Shown here in pieces: positions 1 through 9,048 of a DNA stretch of 64,000 nucleotides. Every line of letters starts with the position of its first letter. Within the stretch, counting starts at the first letter, position 1. The notes under the pieces are model-generated. The model was given only the letters and a program-made list of their open reading frames with translations, made no database searches and was not told the DNA's origin. Both the position numbers and the translations under genes were made by a program. Source of the stretch: Pseudomonas mandelii (GTDB lineage Bacteria; Pseudomonadota; Gammaproteobacteria; Pseudomonadales; Pseudomonadaceae); NCBI RefSeq assembly GCF_900106065.1, contig NZ_LT629796.1, forward strand, positions 496,001 to 560,000. The letters are read 5' to 3'.

Positions 1-448
1 GCAGGCGCCGTCCTTCGTTGATAATGGCATTATTAGCGGTGTGCCATGCAACATCAAGCTGGCTCGCAACACGAGATACCGACAGATGATCCAGCACGAT
101 GGCAGCTAATGCCCAGCGTATCGCCCCATATGAAAGCTTTGAACGTGGAGGTGCTGCACTGTTTGTATCTTCATGCCAGAAACAGCCGCAAGCACAACGC
201 CAGCGACGGATACGCAGCAGCAATCTGGTTGGTCGTTGTCCGTAAGGTGTGTGAGCAAGATGCCTATCGACAGTACCGCGTGAAACACCAGCAGCCCCGC
301 ACTTGGGGCATGGCTCGGGTGCTTTGGTTAAACGACATTCGATGACGGCGCGCTCTGCACAAAGATGTTGTCCAGTGGCAGTCAGGCCGAGGTTATTCAG
401 TTGGCAAAAGCTGGAAAGATCAGGGCTAGAAAAGGTAAGATTGTTCAC
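1..448 (-). CDS. ISL3-family transposase, N-terminal part
   Basis: An open frame runs from a GTG at 448 to the window edge, 149 codons, with a TAA four codons upstream. It reads through a CPKCG zinc-knuckle (about residues 47-51), a second Cys cluster RWRCACGCFWHE, then YGAIRWALAAIVLDHLSVSR and a helix-turn-helix containing VASQLDVAWHTANNAI. This zinc finger plus HTH order is the typical N-terminus of ISL3 transposases, which bind the terminal repeats before DDE-type cleavage. The catalytic domain would lie outside the window. The GTG has no convincing Shine-Dalgarno sequence, so the exact start is uncertain. Whether the element is intact cannot be judged from this fragment. Confidence 0.75.
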   Translation of the reverse strand, partial: MNNLTFSSPDLSSFCQLNNLGLTATGQHLCAERAVIECRLTKAPEPCPKCGAAGVSRGTVDRHLAHTPYGQRPTRLLLRIRRWRCACGCFWHEDTNSAAPPRSKLSYGAIRWALAAIVLDHLSVSRVASQLDVAWHTANNAIINEGRRL

Positions 449-553
449 GTCGGGGGCTTAGTTTTTGTTGGTGTGAGAGCTTACATTTTCTAAGATCCTC
501 GACTCCTTTTCCAGCCGGTCAGATTTTTTCTACACCCTTAAATGCGAAGAGCC
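1..553 (-). mobile_element. ISL3-family insertion sequence, partial (runs off the left edge)
   Basis: The minus strand from 553 starts with GGCTCTTCGCATTTAAGGGT. GGCTCTT is the usual start of ISL3-family terminal repeats. A transposase reading frame begins about 105 bases inside this end. The junction lies inside the coding sequence of an EamA-type transporter, whose frame turns into unrelated residues exactly at this point. ISL3 elements usually duplicate 8 bp of target; the first 8 host bases here are 554-561, and the matching copy would lie left of position 1. The other end of the element is not in the window. Confidence 0.75.
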
Positions 554-1088
554 GGTAAAAGTAGCCGAAGCGTCGGTAATGCGGCAGATCGCTCGGATGG
601 CGCGCCACCAGATGTTTATAAAGCACTTGCCCGGCGGCGTAGGTGAAGTTGGCCAGTTGCAGCAGCAGGAAGCCCATGAAGAAATCCGGGTTGATCCGGT
701 CGTAACGAATCACCGCCGCACCGAGCACCGCCACCAGTGCGGCCACCAGCGCCCACGGATTGAAGCGCCGATTCAAGGCATCTTCGATCAGGGTCACGTG
801 CAGCGGTGTGAGGATGGTGAACAGCAACACTTCCGGCACGGTCAGCACCCGGAAGCTCAGGTACAGGCAGACGTAGGTCACGCCGAACTGCAGCGCGCCG
901 ATCAACAGCATGCCGCGCATGAACGCCGGCTCGACTGAACGCCAGCGCGTCAACGGGATAAATACCAGCCCGGCCAACAAAACCCGCACCAGCACCGCGA
1001 AGTAACTGTCGACATGACCGGCCAGGTACTCGCCGATCAGACTGAAGGAAAACGCCTGGATCAGCGTGACAAAAAGTAGATAGCCCAT
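519..1088 (-). pseudogene. EamA/DMT-family transporter truncated by the ISL3 element
   Basis: The reading frame gives 189 aa of an inner-membrane drug/metabolite transporter, with several hydrophobic helices from residue 1 and the pattern of the carboxylate/amino acid/amine subgroup. Family members have about 290-300 aa and ten helices; here only the first half remains. The authentic sequence runs to ...HYRRFGYFY, encoded down to 554. The last residues, RLFAFKGVEKI, are encoded by the inverted repeat of the insertion sequence, ending at a TGA in 519-521. The remaining C-terminal half, if it still exists, lies beyond the left edge. A functional transporter is unlikely. Confidence 0.8.
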
Positions 1089-1158
1089 GCTCGCCTCGTT
1101 TCGAATGGCGGCGACGATAGCGGGTTTTGCAGGCGATCACGAGAACACATTGATCCCT

Positions 1159-1245
1159 GTAGGAGCGAAGCTTGCTCGCGAAGATGCTGTGTCAGCCGCT
1201 ATCTATGTTGGATCTGACATCGTCTTCGCGAGCAAGCTTCGCTCC
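1159..1245. repeat. REP pair (inverted)
   Basis: Two facing copies of a Pseudomonas REP palindrome, GTAGGAGCGAAGCTTGCTCG at 1159-1178 and its inverse ending at 1245, are separated by about 35 bases. It lies between the truncated transporter and the azoreductase terminator and has no coding potential. Confidence 0.85.
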
Positions 1246-1276
1246 AGGTTCGTGTTCAACCCCAAAAATCCCAGGC

Positions 1277-1314
1277 AAAAAAAAGCCCGATCTCGCTAAA
1301 GCGTTCAATCGGGC
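1277..1314 (-). terminator. Rho-independent terminator of azoR
   Basis: Read on the minus strand, GCCCGATTGAACGC pairs with GCGAGATCGGGC around a short loop and is followed by eight T residues (A run at 1277-1284). It lies about 110 bases downstream of the azoreductase stop codon. Confidence 0.8.
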
Positions 1315-1423
1315 GACAGCACTCAGGAGCAACAAGTGCAAAGGGAGGTTCGATGCGCGTAAAGCCTTGAAGGGGTTGCGCCAGGCCACTTGAACATCAA
1401 GGGATTATCTGGCGATTAAAGCC

Positions 1424-2023
1424 TCAGGCCACCTGGGAAAGCTTGGCGTTGGCCTGGTTCAAGCCTTTCTCCTGGAAGTCACCGCCCAGGTTCATGCCTT
1501 CGGCGTGAATGAAGGTCACGTCGTGAATCCCGATGAAACCCATCACCTGACGCAGGTACGGTTCCTGGTGATCGGCGGTGCTACCGGCGTAGATCCCGCC
1601 GCGAGCGGTCAGCACGTAGGCGCGCTTGCCGCTGAGCAAACCTTGCGGGCCGGTCTCGGTGTACTTGAAAGTCACGCCGGCACGCAGCACATGGTCGAGC
1701 CAGGCTTTGAGGGTGCTGGGGATCGCGAAGTTGTACATCGGCGCGGCCATGACCAGTACGTCAGCGGCCAACAGTTCGTCGGTCAACTCGTTGGAGCGTT
1801 CCAGGGAGACCTGTTCAATGTCGCTGCGCTGTTCGGCGGGTTTCATCCAGCCGCCCAGCAGATTGATGTCCAGGTGCGGCACCGGGTTGACGGCGAGGTC
1901 ACGCACGGTGATCTGGTCGTTCGGGTGAGCGGCTTTCCACTGGCTGATAAACGTCTGGGTCAACTGACGGGAAACCGAGTCTTGCTGACGGGCGCTGCTT
2001 TCGATGATCAGAACGCGTGACAT
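1424..2023 (-). CDS. azoR: FMN-dependent NADH-azoreductase
   Basis: The 199-aa protein matches the AzoR family in length and order: an N-terminal beta strand and phosphate-binding loop (VLIIESSARQQDSVSR), the mid-domain MAAPMYNFAIPSTLKAWLDH that contacts FMN, and a C-terminal part with GGIYAG. AzoR is a cytosolic flavodoxin-fold homodimer that uses NAD(P)H to reduce azo bonds and quinones by two-electron transfer, usually seen as a quinone/thiol-stress defence. The gene stands alone with its own terminator downstream and a non-coding stretch upstream. Pseudomonads carry several paralogues, so the number (azoR1, 2, 3) is not assigned. Confidence 0.9.
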   Translation of the reverse strand: MSRVLIIESSARQQDSVSRQLTQTFISQWKAAHPNDQITVRDLAVNPVPHLDINLLGGWMKPAEQRSDIEQVSLERSNELTDELLAADVLVMAAPMYNFAIPSTLKAWLDHVLRAGVTFKYTETGPQGLLSGKRAYVLTARGGIYAGSTADHQEPYLRQVMGFIGIHDVTFIHAEGMNLGGDFQEKGLNQANAKLSQVA

Positions 2024-2158
2024 GGGATGTAGGCTCCATCTGAGAATGCTGTAAGGCGATGGAGTGAAGGTTAAACAGAGTCATATCGATGAAAAAGCGC
2101 AAATAACTGCTATAACCCATCAATAAATTCGTTTATAAGCTGATCATGCCCTGCACCT

Positions 2159-2252
2159 GCAGGAGCAAGGCGTGCCCGTGAAGGGGCCGGTGTCATTCAA
2201 CATCCATGTCGACTGGCACACCGTCTTTGCGGGCAAGCCTCGCCTCTACAGG
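2159..2252. repeat. REP pair (inverted, degenerate)
   Basis: GCAGGAGCAAGGCGTGCCCG faces CGGGCAAGCCTCGCCTCTAC across a spacer containing TCAACATCCATGTCGACTGG. That spacer resembles the one in the tandem REP array at 62-63.5 kb. The pair lies between azoR and the small secreted protein gene. Confidence 0.75.
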
Positions 2253-2260
2253 GTTTTATG

Positions 2261-2575
2261 TCATTTGGGGGTGCAGCTCAGGTTGATGCGCATCTTGATG
2301 ATGGTGCGGGTGAACTTGGCGGTGGCATTTTTGTGTTTGCCAGCGGCCACTTCGATAGAGCGGGTGCGCGGCGCTTCCGGGCCATTGTTGAAAACCACCT
2401 TGCAGATCGCATCGGTATCGCCGTAGTTGTTGACCTGAATGGATGCGATGTCGTTATCCGTGTCGTGGGCGTTGTAGTCGATCTTCATGCCGTTGAGGTT
2501 TTTCTCCACATCAATCGGGTAAGCAAACGCAGTCAGCGGCAGCAGCGCCAGCACCAAACAACAGAATTTTTTCAT
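2261..2575 (-). CDS. small secreted protein of unknown function
   Basis: The 104-aa product starts with a clear Sec signal peptide (MKKFCCLVLALLPLTAFAYP, cleavage near residue 18-19). The mature part, about 86 aa, is polar and predicted beta-rich, with two cysteines (in AICKVV and NLSCTPK) that could form a periplasmic disulfide. It has no motif I can tie to a reaction. I recall similar Pseudomonas proteins sometimes carrying the name 3-phosphoglycerate kinase, which makes no sense for a secreted protein of this size. It is divergent from the LysR gene at 2625, with 49 bases between the starts. Confidence 0.75.
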   Translation of the reverse strand: MKKFCCLVLALLPLTAFAYPIDVEKNLNGMKIDYNAHDTDNDIASIQVNNYGDTDAICKVVFNNGPEAPRTRSIEVAAGKHKNATAKFTRTIIKMRINLSCTPK

Positions 2576-2624
2576 TCAGCAGTCTCCAATAAGGACTGCC
2601 AGCTTAGGACAAGAGGAGCTATTC

Positions 2625-3548
2625 ATGAAAGCGCCCCGCGTGACCCTTGATCAATGGCGAACATTGCAAGCCGTGGTCGACCACGGCGGTTTCGCCCAGG
2701 CCGCCGAAGCGCTGCACCGCTCGCAATCGTCGGTGAGCTACACCGTGGCGCGTATGCAGGACCAGCTCGGCGTGCCGCTGCTGCGCATCGACGGCCGCAA
2801 AGCGGTGCTGACCGAAGCCGGCGGCGTGTTGTTGCGCCGCTCGCGGCAACTGGTGAAACAGGCCAGTCAGCTGGAAGACCTGGCCCACCACATGGAGCAA
2901 GGCTGGGAAGCGGAAGTGCGGCTGGTGGTCGATGCGGCTTACCCGAGCGCCCGCCTCGTCCGCGCGTTGACCGCGTTCATGCCGCAGAGCCGTGGTTGCC
3001 GGGTGCGTCTACGCGAAGAAGTGTTGTCGGGCGTTGAAGAAGTACTGCTCGAAGGCGTGGCCGACCTGGCCATCAGTGGTTTCAGCATTCCGGGCTACCT
3101 GGGCGCGGAGTTGAGCGACGTCGAGTTTGTCGCGGTCGCCCACCCCGAACACGCCTTGCATCGCCTCAACCGCGAACTTAATTTCCAGGACCTTGAAAGC
3201 CAGCTGCAAGTGGTCATCCGCGACTCCGGTCGCCAGCAGCCACGAGACGTCGGCTGGCTCGGCGCCGAACAGCGCTGGACCGTCGGCAGCCTGGCCACCG
3301 CGGCGACGTTTGTCAGCAGTGGCCTGGGTTTCGCCTGGCTGCCCCGGCACATGATCGAACGCGAACTCAAGGAAGGCACGCTCAAGCTGCTACCGTTGGA
3401 CCAGGGCGGCAGCCGCAACCCGAGTTTTTATCTGTATTCGAACAAGGACAAACCCTTGGGCCCGGCGACACAAATCCTGATCGAACTGCTGCGCACCTTC
3501 GACACCGCGCCGCTGGATGCGCCGTTCGCCGCCCCTGAACAAGCCTGA
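2625..3548 (+). CDS. LysR-family transcriptional regulator
   Basis: 307 aa. The N-terminal winged helix-turn-helix is complete (LDQWRTLQAVVDHGGFAQAAEALHRSQSSVSYTVARMQ split around residues 8-45), followed by the linker helix and a substrate-binding-like effector domain (about 92-295). The ATG follows an AGAGGAG Shine-Dalgarno. It is divergent from the small secreted protein gene and only 14 bases upstream of the alpha/beta hydrolase gene on the same strand, so the two may be co-transcribed. No effector can be named. LysR proteins normally control a neighbouring or divergent gene, and both options exist here. Confidence 0.9.
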   Translation: MKAPRVTLDQWRTLQAVVDHGGFAQAAEALHRSQSSVSYTVARMQDQLGVPLLRIDGRKAVLTEAGGVLLRRSRQLVKQASQLEDLAHHMEQGWEAEVRLVVDAAYPSARLVRALTAFMPQSRGCRVRLREEVLSGVEEVLLEGVADLAISGFSIPGYLGAELSDVEFVAVAHPEHALHRLNRELNFQDLESQLQVVIRDSGRQQPRDVGWLGAEQRWTVGSLATAATFVSSGLGFAWLPRHMIERELKEGTLKLLPLDQGGSRNPSFYLYSNKDKPLGPATQILIELLRTFDTAPLDAPFAAPEQA

Positions 3549-3562
3549 CACGGAGTATCCGC

Positions 3563-4378
3563 ATGGCCTATTTCGAACATGAAGGTTGCAACCTGCACTA
3601 TGAGGAATACGGTCACGGCACGCCGTTGCTGCTGGTCCACGGGCTGGGTTCCAGTACCCTGGACTGGGAAAAGCAGATCCCGGCGCTGTCAGCCCATTAC
3701 CGTGTAATCGTTCCGGATGTGCGCGGTCACGGTCGCTCCGACAAACCCCGGGAGCGTTACAGCATTGCCGGGTTCAGCGCCGACCTGGTCGCCCTGATGG
3801 AACACCTGAACCTCGGCCCCGCGCATTACGTGGGCTTGTCCATGGGCGGCATGATCGGTTTTCAACTGGCCGTGGATCAGTCGCACATGCTTAAAAGCCT
3901 GTGCATCGTCAACAGTGCGCCGGAGGTCAAGCTGCGCACCCGCGACGATTACTGGCAGTGGTTCAAACGCTGGAGCCTGATGCGTGCCCTCAGTCTGGGC
4001 GCCATCGGCAAGGCCTTGGGTGCCAAGCTGTTCCCCAAACCCGAACAAGCTGATTTGCGCCAGAAAATGGCCGAGCGCTGGGCAAAAAACGACAAACATG
4101 CTTATCTCGCCAGCTTCGATGCCATTGTTGGCTGGGGTGTTCAGGAACGACTTTCCAAAGTCGCCTGTCCAACCCTGATCGTCACCGCCGACCGCGATTA
4201 CACGCCGGTCTCGCTGAAGGAAACCTACGTAAAACTGCTGCCCGATGCGCGGCTGGTGGTGATCGCCGATTCCCGCCACGCCACCCCGCTGGATCAACCC
4301 GAACGCTTCAACCAAACCCTGCTCGAGTTTCTCACCGCAGTCGACACCCCCTCACTCAGGATCACTGACCCATGCTGA
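3563..4378 (+). CDS. alpha/beta-hydrolase family protein
   Basis: 271 aa with the classical fold markers: oxyanion-hole loop [10 protein letters not shown] (about 22-31), nucleophile elbow GLSMGG with Ser93, an acid in TADRDYTPV, and the catalytic His in [10 protein letters not shown] near residue 240. There is no signal peptide, so it is cytosolic. The substrate cannot be told; esterase, lactonase and 3-oxoadipate enol-lactonase-like activities all share this pattern. Its last 7 bases overlap the start of the cyclophilin gene (ATG at 4372), so translation of the two is probably coupled. Confidence 0.85.
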   Translation: MAYFEHEGCNLHYEEYGHGTPLLLVHGLGSSTLDWEKQIPALSAHYRVIVPDVRGHGRSDKPRERYSIAGFSADLVALMEHLNLGPAHYVGLSMGGMIGFQLAVDQSHMLKSLCIVNSAPEVKLRTRDDYWQWFKRWSLMRALSLGAIGKALGAKLFPKPEQADLRQKMAERWAKNDKHAYLASFDAIVGWGVQERLSKVACPTLIVTADRDYTPVSLKETYVKLLPDARLVVIADSRHATPLDQPERFNQTLLEFLTAVDTPSLRITDPC

Positions 4379-4932
4379 AAAAAATCGCCCTCGTCGCCGG
4401 CTCCGTTCTGTTTGCCGCCAACCTGATGGCCGCAACGCCCGCCGCCAAGGCGCCGCACGTATTGCTGGAAACCACCAACGGCCAGATCGAAATCGAACTG
4501 GACCCGGTCAAGGCACCGATCAGTACCAAAAACTTCCTTGATTACGTCAACAGCGGCTTTTACAACAACACGATTTTCCACCGCGTGATTCCTGGCTTCA
4601 TGGTCCAGGGCGGTGGTTTCACTCAACAGATGCAGCAAAAAGAAACCAAGGCGCCGATCAAGAACGAGTCCAAGAACGGCCTGCATAACGTGCGTGGCAC
4701 GCTGTCAATGGCCCGCACCTCGAACCCGGATTCGGCCACCAGCCAGTTCTTTATCAACGTCAAGGACAACGATTTCCTCGACCAGGGCGATGGCTATGCC
4801 GTGTTCGGAAAAGTCGTCAAAGGCATGGATGTGGTGGACATCATCGTCAATTCCCCGACCACCACCAAAGGCGGCATGAAAGATGTGCCGGCCGACTCTG
4901 TTTTCATCAAGTCGGCCAAAGTGATCAACTAA
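4372..4932 (+). CDS. ppiA: periplasmic cyclophilin-type peptidyl-prolyl isomerase
   Basis: 186 aa with a signal peptide ([20 protein letters not shown], cleavage near residue 20-21) and one cyclophilin domain. Conserved pieces are [25 protein letters not shown] with the catalytic Arg, [16 protein letters not shown] and [17 protein letters not shown]. It catalyses cis-trans isomerisation of prolyl bonds during folding of exported proteins. The start overlaps the hydrolase stop by 7 bases. PpiA is the best-fitting name; the cytosolic PpiB lacks a signal peptide. Confidence 0.9.
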   Translation: MLKKIALVAGSVLFAANLMAATPAAKAPHVLLETTNGQIEIELDPVKAPISTKNFLDYVNSGFYNNTIFHRVIPGFMVQGGGFTQQMQQKETKAPIKNESKNGLHNVRGTLSMARTSNPDSATSQFFINVKDNDFLDQGDGYAVFGKVVKGMDVVDIIVNSPTTTKGGMKDVPADSVFIKSAKVIN

Positions 4933-4948
4933 TCTGCACAGGAGTGCT

Positions 4949-4978
4949 TGAGCGGCTGCCGGCATCCGGCGCCGCTCA
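4949..4978 (+). terminator. hairpin after ppiA
   Basis: TGAGCGGC (4949-4956) pairs with GCCGCTCA (4971-4978), and the loop contains a further GCCGGC/CCGGC pairing. The following sequence is only moderately T-rich, so termination may be partial. Confidence 0.5.
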
Positions 4979-5017
4979 TATCGTTTAAAGGAGAGCCCGC
5001 GCGCGGGCGGAGAACTG

Positions 5018-6850
5018 ATGCTTTATCGCCGTTTCGAGAAACTGATCGACATATTCCGCGACGCTCCGACGGCGGCTCCGCCAGATCGGGTTCTCCCCTT
5101 CTATACCTATTACTTGAAGCAGGTCTGGCCGAGTTTCGCCGCCCTGCTGATTGTCGGCCTGTTCGCCTCCTTGATCGAAGTCGCGCTGTTCAACTACCTG
5201 AGCCGCATCATCGACCTGGCCCAAGGCACGCCGAACCCCGATTTCTTCCAGGACCACGCACTTGAACTGACCTGGATGGTGGTAGTGACCCTGGTTCTGC
5301 GACCGATTTTCTTCGGCCTGCACGACCTGCTGGTGCACCAGACGCTGAACCCTGGCATGACCAGCCTGATTCTCTGGCAGAACCACCGCTATGTCCTCAA
5401 ACAGAGTCTGAACTTCTTCCAGAACGACTTCGCCGGGCGCATCGCCCAGCGCATCATGCAGACCGGCAACGCCCTGCGCGATTCCGCCGTGCAAGCGGTG
5501 GATGCCCTGTGGCATGTGCTGATCTACGCCATCAGCGCGCTGGTGCTGTTTGCCGAAGCCGACTGGCGCCTGATGATCCCGCTGACGACCTGGATCGCCG
5601 GGTTCATCGGCGCGCTTTATTACTTCGTGCCGCGGGTCAAGGACCGCTCAGTGCAATCCTCCGATGCGCGCTCCAAACTCATGGGACGGATCGTCGACGG
5701 CTACACCAACATCACCACCTTGAAGTTGTTCGCCCATACCAACCATGAACAGCAATACGCCAAGGAAGCCATCAAGGAGCAAACCGAAAAAGCCCAACTG
5801 GCCGGGCGCGTGGTCACCAGCATGGACGTGGCCATCACCAGCATGAACGGCCTGCTGATCGTCACCACCACCGGCCTGGCCCTGTGGCTGTGGACGCAGT
5901 CGCTGATCTCGGTGGGCGCGATTGCCCTGGCGACTGGCCTGGTGATTCGTATCGTCAACATGTCCGGCTGGATCATGTGGGTGGTCACCGGCATCTTCGA
6001 AAACATCGGCATGGTCCAGGACGGTTTGCGGACCATCGCCCAACCGGTCAGCATCACTGACCGCGATCAGGCCAAACCGCTGGCCGTGCCCCGAGGCGAA
6101 GTGCGTTTCGAGCACGTGGATTTTCACTACGGCAAGAAGAGCGGAATCATTGGCGACCTCAACCTGACGATCAAGCCCGGTGAGAAAATCGGCTTGATCG
6201 GGCCATCCGGCGCCGGCAAATCGACCCTGGTCAACCTGCTGCTACGCCTCTATGACGTGCAGGGCGGGCGAATCCTCATCGATGGGCAGAACATCGCCGA
6301 AGTCGGCCAGGAAAGCCTGCGCGAGCGCATCGGCATGATCACCCAGGACACCTCGTTGCTGCACCGTTCGATTCGCGACAACCTGCTTTACGGCAGACCC
6401 GATGCCACCGACGCCGAGCTGTGGGAAGCGGTGCACAAGGCGCGCGCCGATGAATTCATACCGTTGCTGTCGGACGCCGAAGGCCGTACCGGTTTCGATG
6501 CGCACGTGGGTGAGCGCGGGGTGAAACTCTCCGGCGGCCAGCGTCAGCGGATTGCGATTGCTCGTGTGCTGCTCAAGGACGCACCCATCCTGATCATGGA
6601 CGAGGCGACCTCGGCGCTGGACTCGGAAGTCGAAGCGGCGATCCAGGAAAGCCTGGAAACCCTGATGCAGGGCAAAACCGTGATCGCCATCGCCCACCGA
6701 CTCTCGACCATCGCCCGGATGGACCGGCTGGTGGTGCTGGAAAAAGGCAAGATCGCCGAAACCGGCACCCACGCCGAACTGCTGGCGCATGGTGGATTGT
6801 ATGCGCGGCTGTGGCAGCACCAGACGGGTGGGTTTGTCGGTATCGACTGA
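5018..6850 (+). CDS. ABC exporter, fused membrane and ATPase domains
   Basis: 610 aa half-transporter. An N-terminal membrane domain of six helices (about 37-330) is followed by a nucleotide-binding domain with Walker A GPSGAGKST (395-403), Q-loop MITQDTSLL, signature LSGGQRQR, Walker B ILIMDEATSALD and H-loop AIAHRLS. Homodimers of this type export lipids, drugs or peptides across the inner membrane. It is shaped like MsbA and multidrug half-transporters, but msbA normally sits beside lpxK, which is absent here. The start follows a CGGAG Shine-Dalgarno. It is transcribed alone, and the substrate is unknown. Confidence 0.88.
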   Translation: MLYRRFEKLIDIFRDAPTAAPPDRVLPFYTYYLKQVWPSFAALLIVGLFASLIEVALFNYLSRIIDLAQGTPNPDFFQDHALELTWMVVVTLVLRPIFFGLHDLLVHQTLNPGMTSLILWQNHRYVLKQSLNFFQNDFAGRIAQRIMQTGNALRDSAVQAVDALWHVLIYAISALVLFAEADWRLMIPLTTWIAGFIGALYYFVPRVKDRSVQSSDARSKLMGRIVDGYTNITTLKLFAHTNHEQQYAKEAIKEQTEKAQLAGRVVTSMDVAITSMNGLLIVTTTGLALWLWTQSLISVGAIALATGLVIRIVNMSGWIMWVVTGIFENIGMVQDGLRTIAQPVSITDRDQAKPLAVPRGEVRFEHVDFHYGKKSGIIGDLNLTIKPGEKIGLIGPSGAGKSTLVNLLLRLYDVQGGRILIDGQNIAEVGQESLRERIGMITQDTSLLHRSIRDNLLYGRPDATDAELWEAVHKARADEFIPLLSDAEGRTGFDAHVGERGVKLSGGQRQRIAIARVLLKDAPILIMDEATSALDSEVEAAIQESLETLMQGKTVIAIAHRLSTIARMDRLVVLEKGKIAETGTHAELLAHGGLYARLWQHQTGGFVGID

Positions 6851-6890
6851 TATCGTGAGATCACCACCGAACCTGTGGGAGTGAGCTTTT

Positions 6891-7021
6891 GTGGCAAGGG
6901 AGCTTGCTCCCGCTCGGCTTCGCAGCAGTCGTAATTTCAGGCGGCCTGGTTTTTCTGACACTGTGGAGTTTTTGCCATGGGGACAGCTTCGCTGTCCAGC
7001 GGGAGCAAGCTCCCTCGCCAC
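6891..7021. repeat. REP pair (inverted), GTGGCRAGGGAGCTTGCTCC type
   Basis: GTGGCAAGGGAGCTTGCTCC at 6891 is matched by the inverted GGGAGCAAGCTCCCTCGCCA ending at 7020. The CGCTCGGCTTCGCAGCAGTC arm typical of this REP family is also present. It lies downstream of the ABC exporter gene. Confidence 0.85.
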
Positions 7022-7041
7022 AAGCGCCCTCTAAATCCACC

Positions 7042-7086
7042 AAAAAACCGCCACAGCCTGCTAACCACAGGCCCTGGCGGTTTTTT
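7042..7086. terminator. bidirectional Rho-independent terminator
   Basis: AAAAAACCGCCA at 7042 pairs with TGGCGGTTTTTT ending at 7086; the inner part CAGCCTG..CAGGCCC adds stem. There is an A run on one side and a T run on the other, so it can end transcripts in both directions. It lies between the ABC exporter gene and aqpZ. Confidence 0.85.
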
Positions 7087-7212
7087 GTGGCCGCTGGAAA
7101 TCCGCAGAAACCCTGCTGTACTCAGCCAAGGTTCTGGAGATGAGCCTGTCGTAAGTCTGCAGGATGCATCACGCGATACAGTCTCGATAGGTCGCCTATC
7201 AAGGACGCTCTC

Positions 7213-7908
7213 ATGTCGCTGTTCAAACGTTCTGTCACTGAGTTGTTAGGTACGTTCTGGCTGGTATTGGGGGGTTGCGGCAGTGCGGTGCTCGCTGCTT
7301 CTTCGCCCCTCGGAATCGGGGTACTGGGTGTGGCCATCGCGTTTGGTCTCACCGTGTTGACCATGGCCTTCGCCATCGGCCATATCTCCGGTTGCCACCT
7401 CAACCCTGCCGTCTCCGTCGGCCTGTGCGTCGGCGGTCGGTTCCCGGCGCGGGAATTGCCCGCGTACATCATCGCCCAGGTGATTGGCGCCATTATCGCC
7501 GCCGCGCTGATCTACTACATCGCCAGCGGCAAGGAAGGCTTCGACCTCTCCGCCGGCCTGGCGTCCAACGGCTACGGCGAACACTCCCCGGGCAAGTACT
7601 CGATGGCCGCGGGCTTTGTCTGTGAACTGGTGATGACCGCGATGTTCGTGCTGATCATCCTCGGTGCCACCGACAAACGCGCGCCCGCCGGGCTTGCACC
7701 GATTGCCATCGGCCTGGCCTTGACGCTGATTCACTTGATCTCGATTCCCGTCACCAACACTTCGGTCAATCCGGCCCGCAGCACCGGTCCGGCGCTGATG
7801 GTCGGTGGCTGGGCCATCGCGCAATTGTGGATGTTCTGGGTGGCACCGCTGTTGGGCGCGGTGATCGGCGGCGTGACCTATCGCTGGCTAGGCAAGGAAG
7901 GCACTTGA
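7213..7908 (+). CDS. aqpZ: aquaporin Z, water channel
   Basis: 231 aa, the length of E. coli AqpZ, with six hydrophobic helices and both pore half-helix motifs: HLNPAVSVG (Asn near 63) and [13 protein letters not shown] (Asn near 185). Small residues and Arg follow the second NPA, as in water-selective channels rather than glycerol facilitators. It forms homotetramers in the inner membrane and allows rapid water flux during osmotic change. It is monocistronic, between a bidirectional terminator and the convergent DUF482 gene (15 bases between stops). Confidence 0.93.
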   Translation: MSLFKRSVTELLGTFWLVLGGCGSAVLAASSPLGIGVLGVAIAFGLTVLTMAFAIGHISGCHLNPAVSVGLCVGGRFPARELPAYIIAQVIGAIIAAALIYYIASGKEGFDLSAGLASNGYGEHSPGKYSMAAGFVCELVMTAMFVLIILGATDKRAPAGLAPIAIGLALTLIHLISIPVTNTSVNPARSTGPALMVGGWAIAQLWMFWVAPLLGAVIGGVTYRWLGKEGT

Positions 7909-7923
7909 GGCCACGGGCGAGGA

Positions 7924-9048
7924 TCATGCTTGCCGATAAGGCAACGCGGTCCTCGCTTCCTCGGCATAGGCCAACACCCCAAGACGCTCCTGGTGAAGGA
8001 AGTCTTTGACCGCGGCTTTCAGTCCCGGATGACGCAGATAGTGCCAGGAATGGGTGATCACCGGTTCGAACCCGCGAATCAGCTTGTGTTCGCCCTGGGC
8101 GCCGGCGTCAAAACGCTGGAAGCCATTGGCAATCGCGTAGTCCATGCCCTGGTAGAAGCAGGTCTCGAAATGCAGGCGGTCGAACTCCGCCAGGCAGCCC
8201 CAGTAACGCCCGTAAAAACTGTCGCCGCCCACCAGACTGAAGGCCATGGCCACGGGTCGTGAACCTTGCTTGGCCAGCACCACGCGAATGGCTTCGGGCA
8301 TGCGCTCGGCCAACAGACTGAAAAATTCCCGCGTCAAATAGGGCCGTTGCCTACGCACTGCGTAGGTATTGGCGTAGCAGGCATAGACAAAATCCCACTG
8401 CGCCTGATCCAGTTGCTTGCCTTCCAGCCATTCGAACTCAATACCCTGCCCCGCCACTTGCTCGCGCTCTTTGCGCATCTGTTTGCGTTTGCGCGAACTG
8501 AGGACGTCGAGGAAGTCTTGAAAGTCCCGATATCCGCGATTCTGCCAGTGGTACTGACAGCCGATCCGCTGCAACCAGCCGGGTTGTTCGGCCAATGCCG
8601 CATCGGTGAAAGGGTCTGTGAAGTTGATGTGGGCGCTGGAGAGTTCTTCGATTTCAAGGTAGCCCGGCAGGCTCTTCAGTAGTTCAAAACCGTCCTCGAC
8701 ATTACGCGCCAGCAACCGTGGCCCACTGACCGGGCTGAACGGCACGGCGGTCAACAGCTTCGGGTAATAGTCGATGCCGGCACGCTCGCAGGCATCGGCC
8801 CAGGCGTGATCGAACACGTACTCGCCGTAGGAATGCCACTTGCGGTAACTGGGTAACGCGGCGATCAGACGCCCTTCTTCGAGGTGCAACAGATGCTCGG
8901 GCTGCCAGCCGGAATGGGGGCCGAGGCTGCCGCTGTCTTCCAGCGCACTGAGAAAGGCATGGCGTAGAAACGGCTGATTCTCCGGCACCAGGGCATCCCA
9001 CGTGCGCGGACCAATATCGGACAGGCTTTCCAGACGTTGCAGCGGCAT
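7924..9048 (-). CDS. DUF482 / FemAB-like GNAT-fold acyltransferase
   Basis: 374 aa, cytosolic, of the conserved COG3146/DUF482 family (peptidoglycan biosynthesis/recognition-type GNAT). Family hallmarks are HWQNRGYRDFQDFLD, SRKRKQMRKERE, YWGCLAEFDRLHFETCFYQG and FDAGAQGEHKLIRGF with its ending SWHYL. FemAB-like folds transfer acyl or aminoacyl groups, but no substrate has been firmly assigned to this family. I chose the ATG at 9048 because GAGAGG lies 6 bases upstream; an in-frame GTG two codons earlier overlaps that Shine-Dalgarno. The gene converges on aqpZ. Confidence 0.85.
   Translation of the reverse strand: MPLQRLESLSDIGPRTWDALVPENQPFLRHAFLSALEDSGSLGPHSGWQPEHLLHLEEGRLIAALPSYRKWHSYGEYVFDHAWADACERAGIDYYPKLLTAVPFSPVSGPRLLARNVEDGFELLKSLPGYLEIEELSSAHINFTDPFTDAALAEQPGWLQRIGCQYHWQNRGYRDFQDFLDVLSSRKRKQMRKEREQVAGQGIEFEWLEGKQLDQAQWDFVYACYANTYAVRRQRPYLTREFFSLLAERMPEAIRVVLAKQGSRPVAMAFSLVGGDSFYGRYWGCLAEFDRLHFETCFYQGMDYAIANGFQRFDAGAQGEHKLIRGFEPVITHSWHYLRHPGLKAAVKDFLHQERLGVLAYAEEARTALPYRQA

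Noticed and set aside
46..345. 99-codon plus-strand frame at the left edge
   Set aside because: Antisense to the ISL3 transposase zinc-finger/HTH region, which is recognisable on the other strand.
616..1140. 174-codon frame overlapping the truncated transporter
   Set aside because: Same strand, other frame; Arg/Ala-rich, no helices; the transporter frame has the clear membrane pattern.
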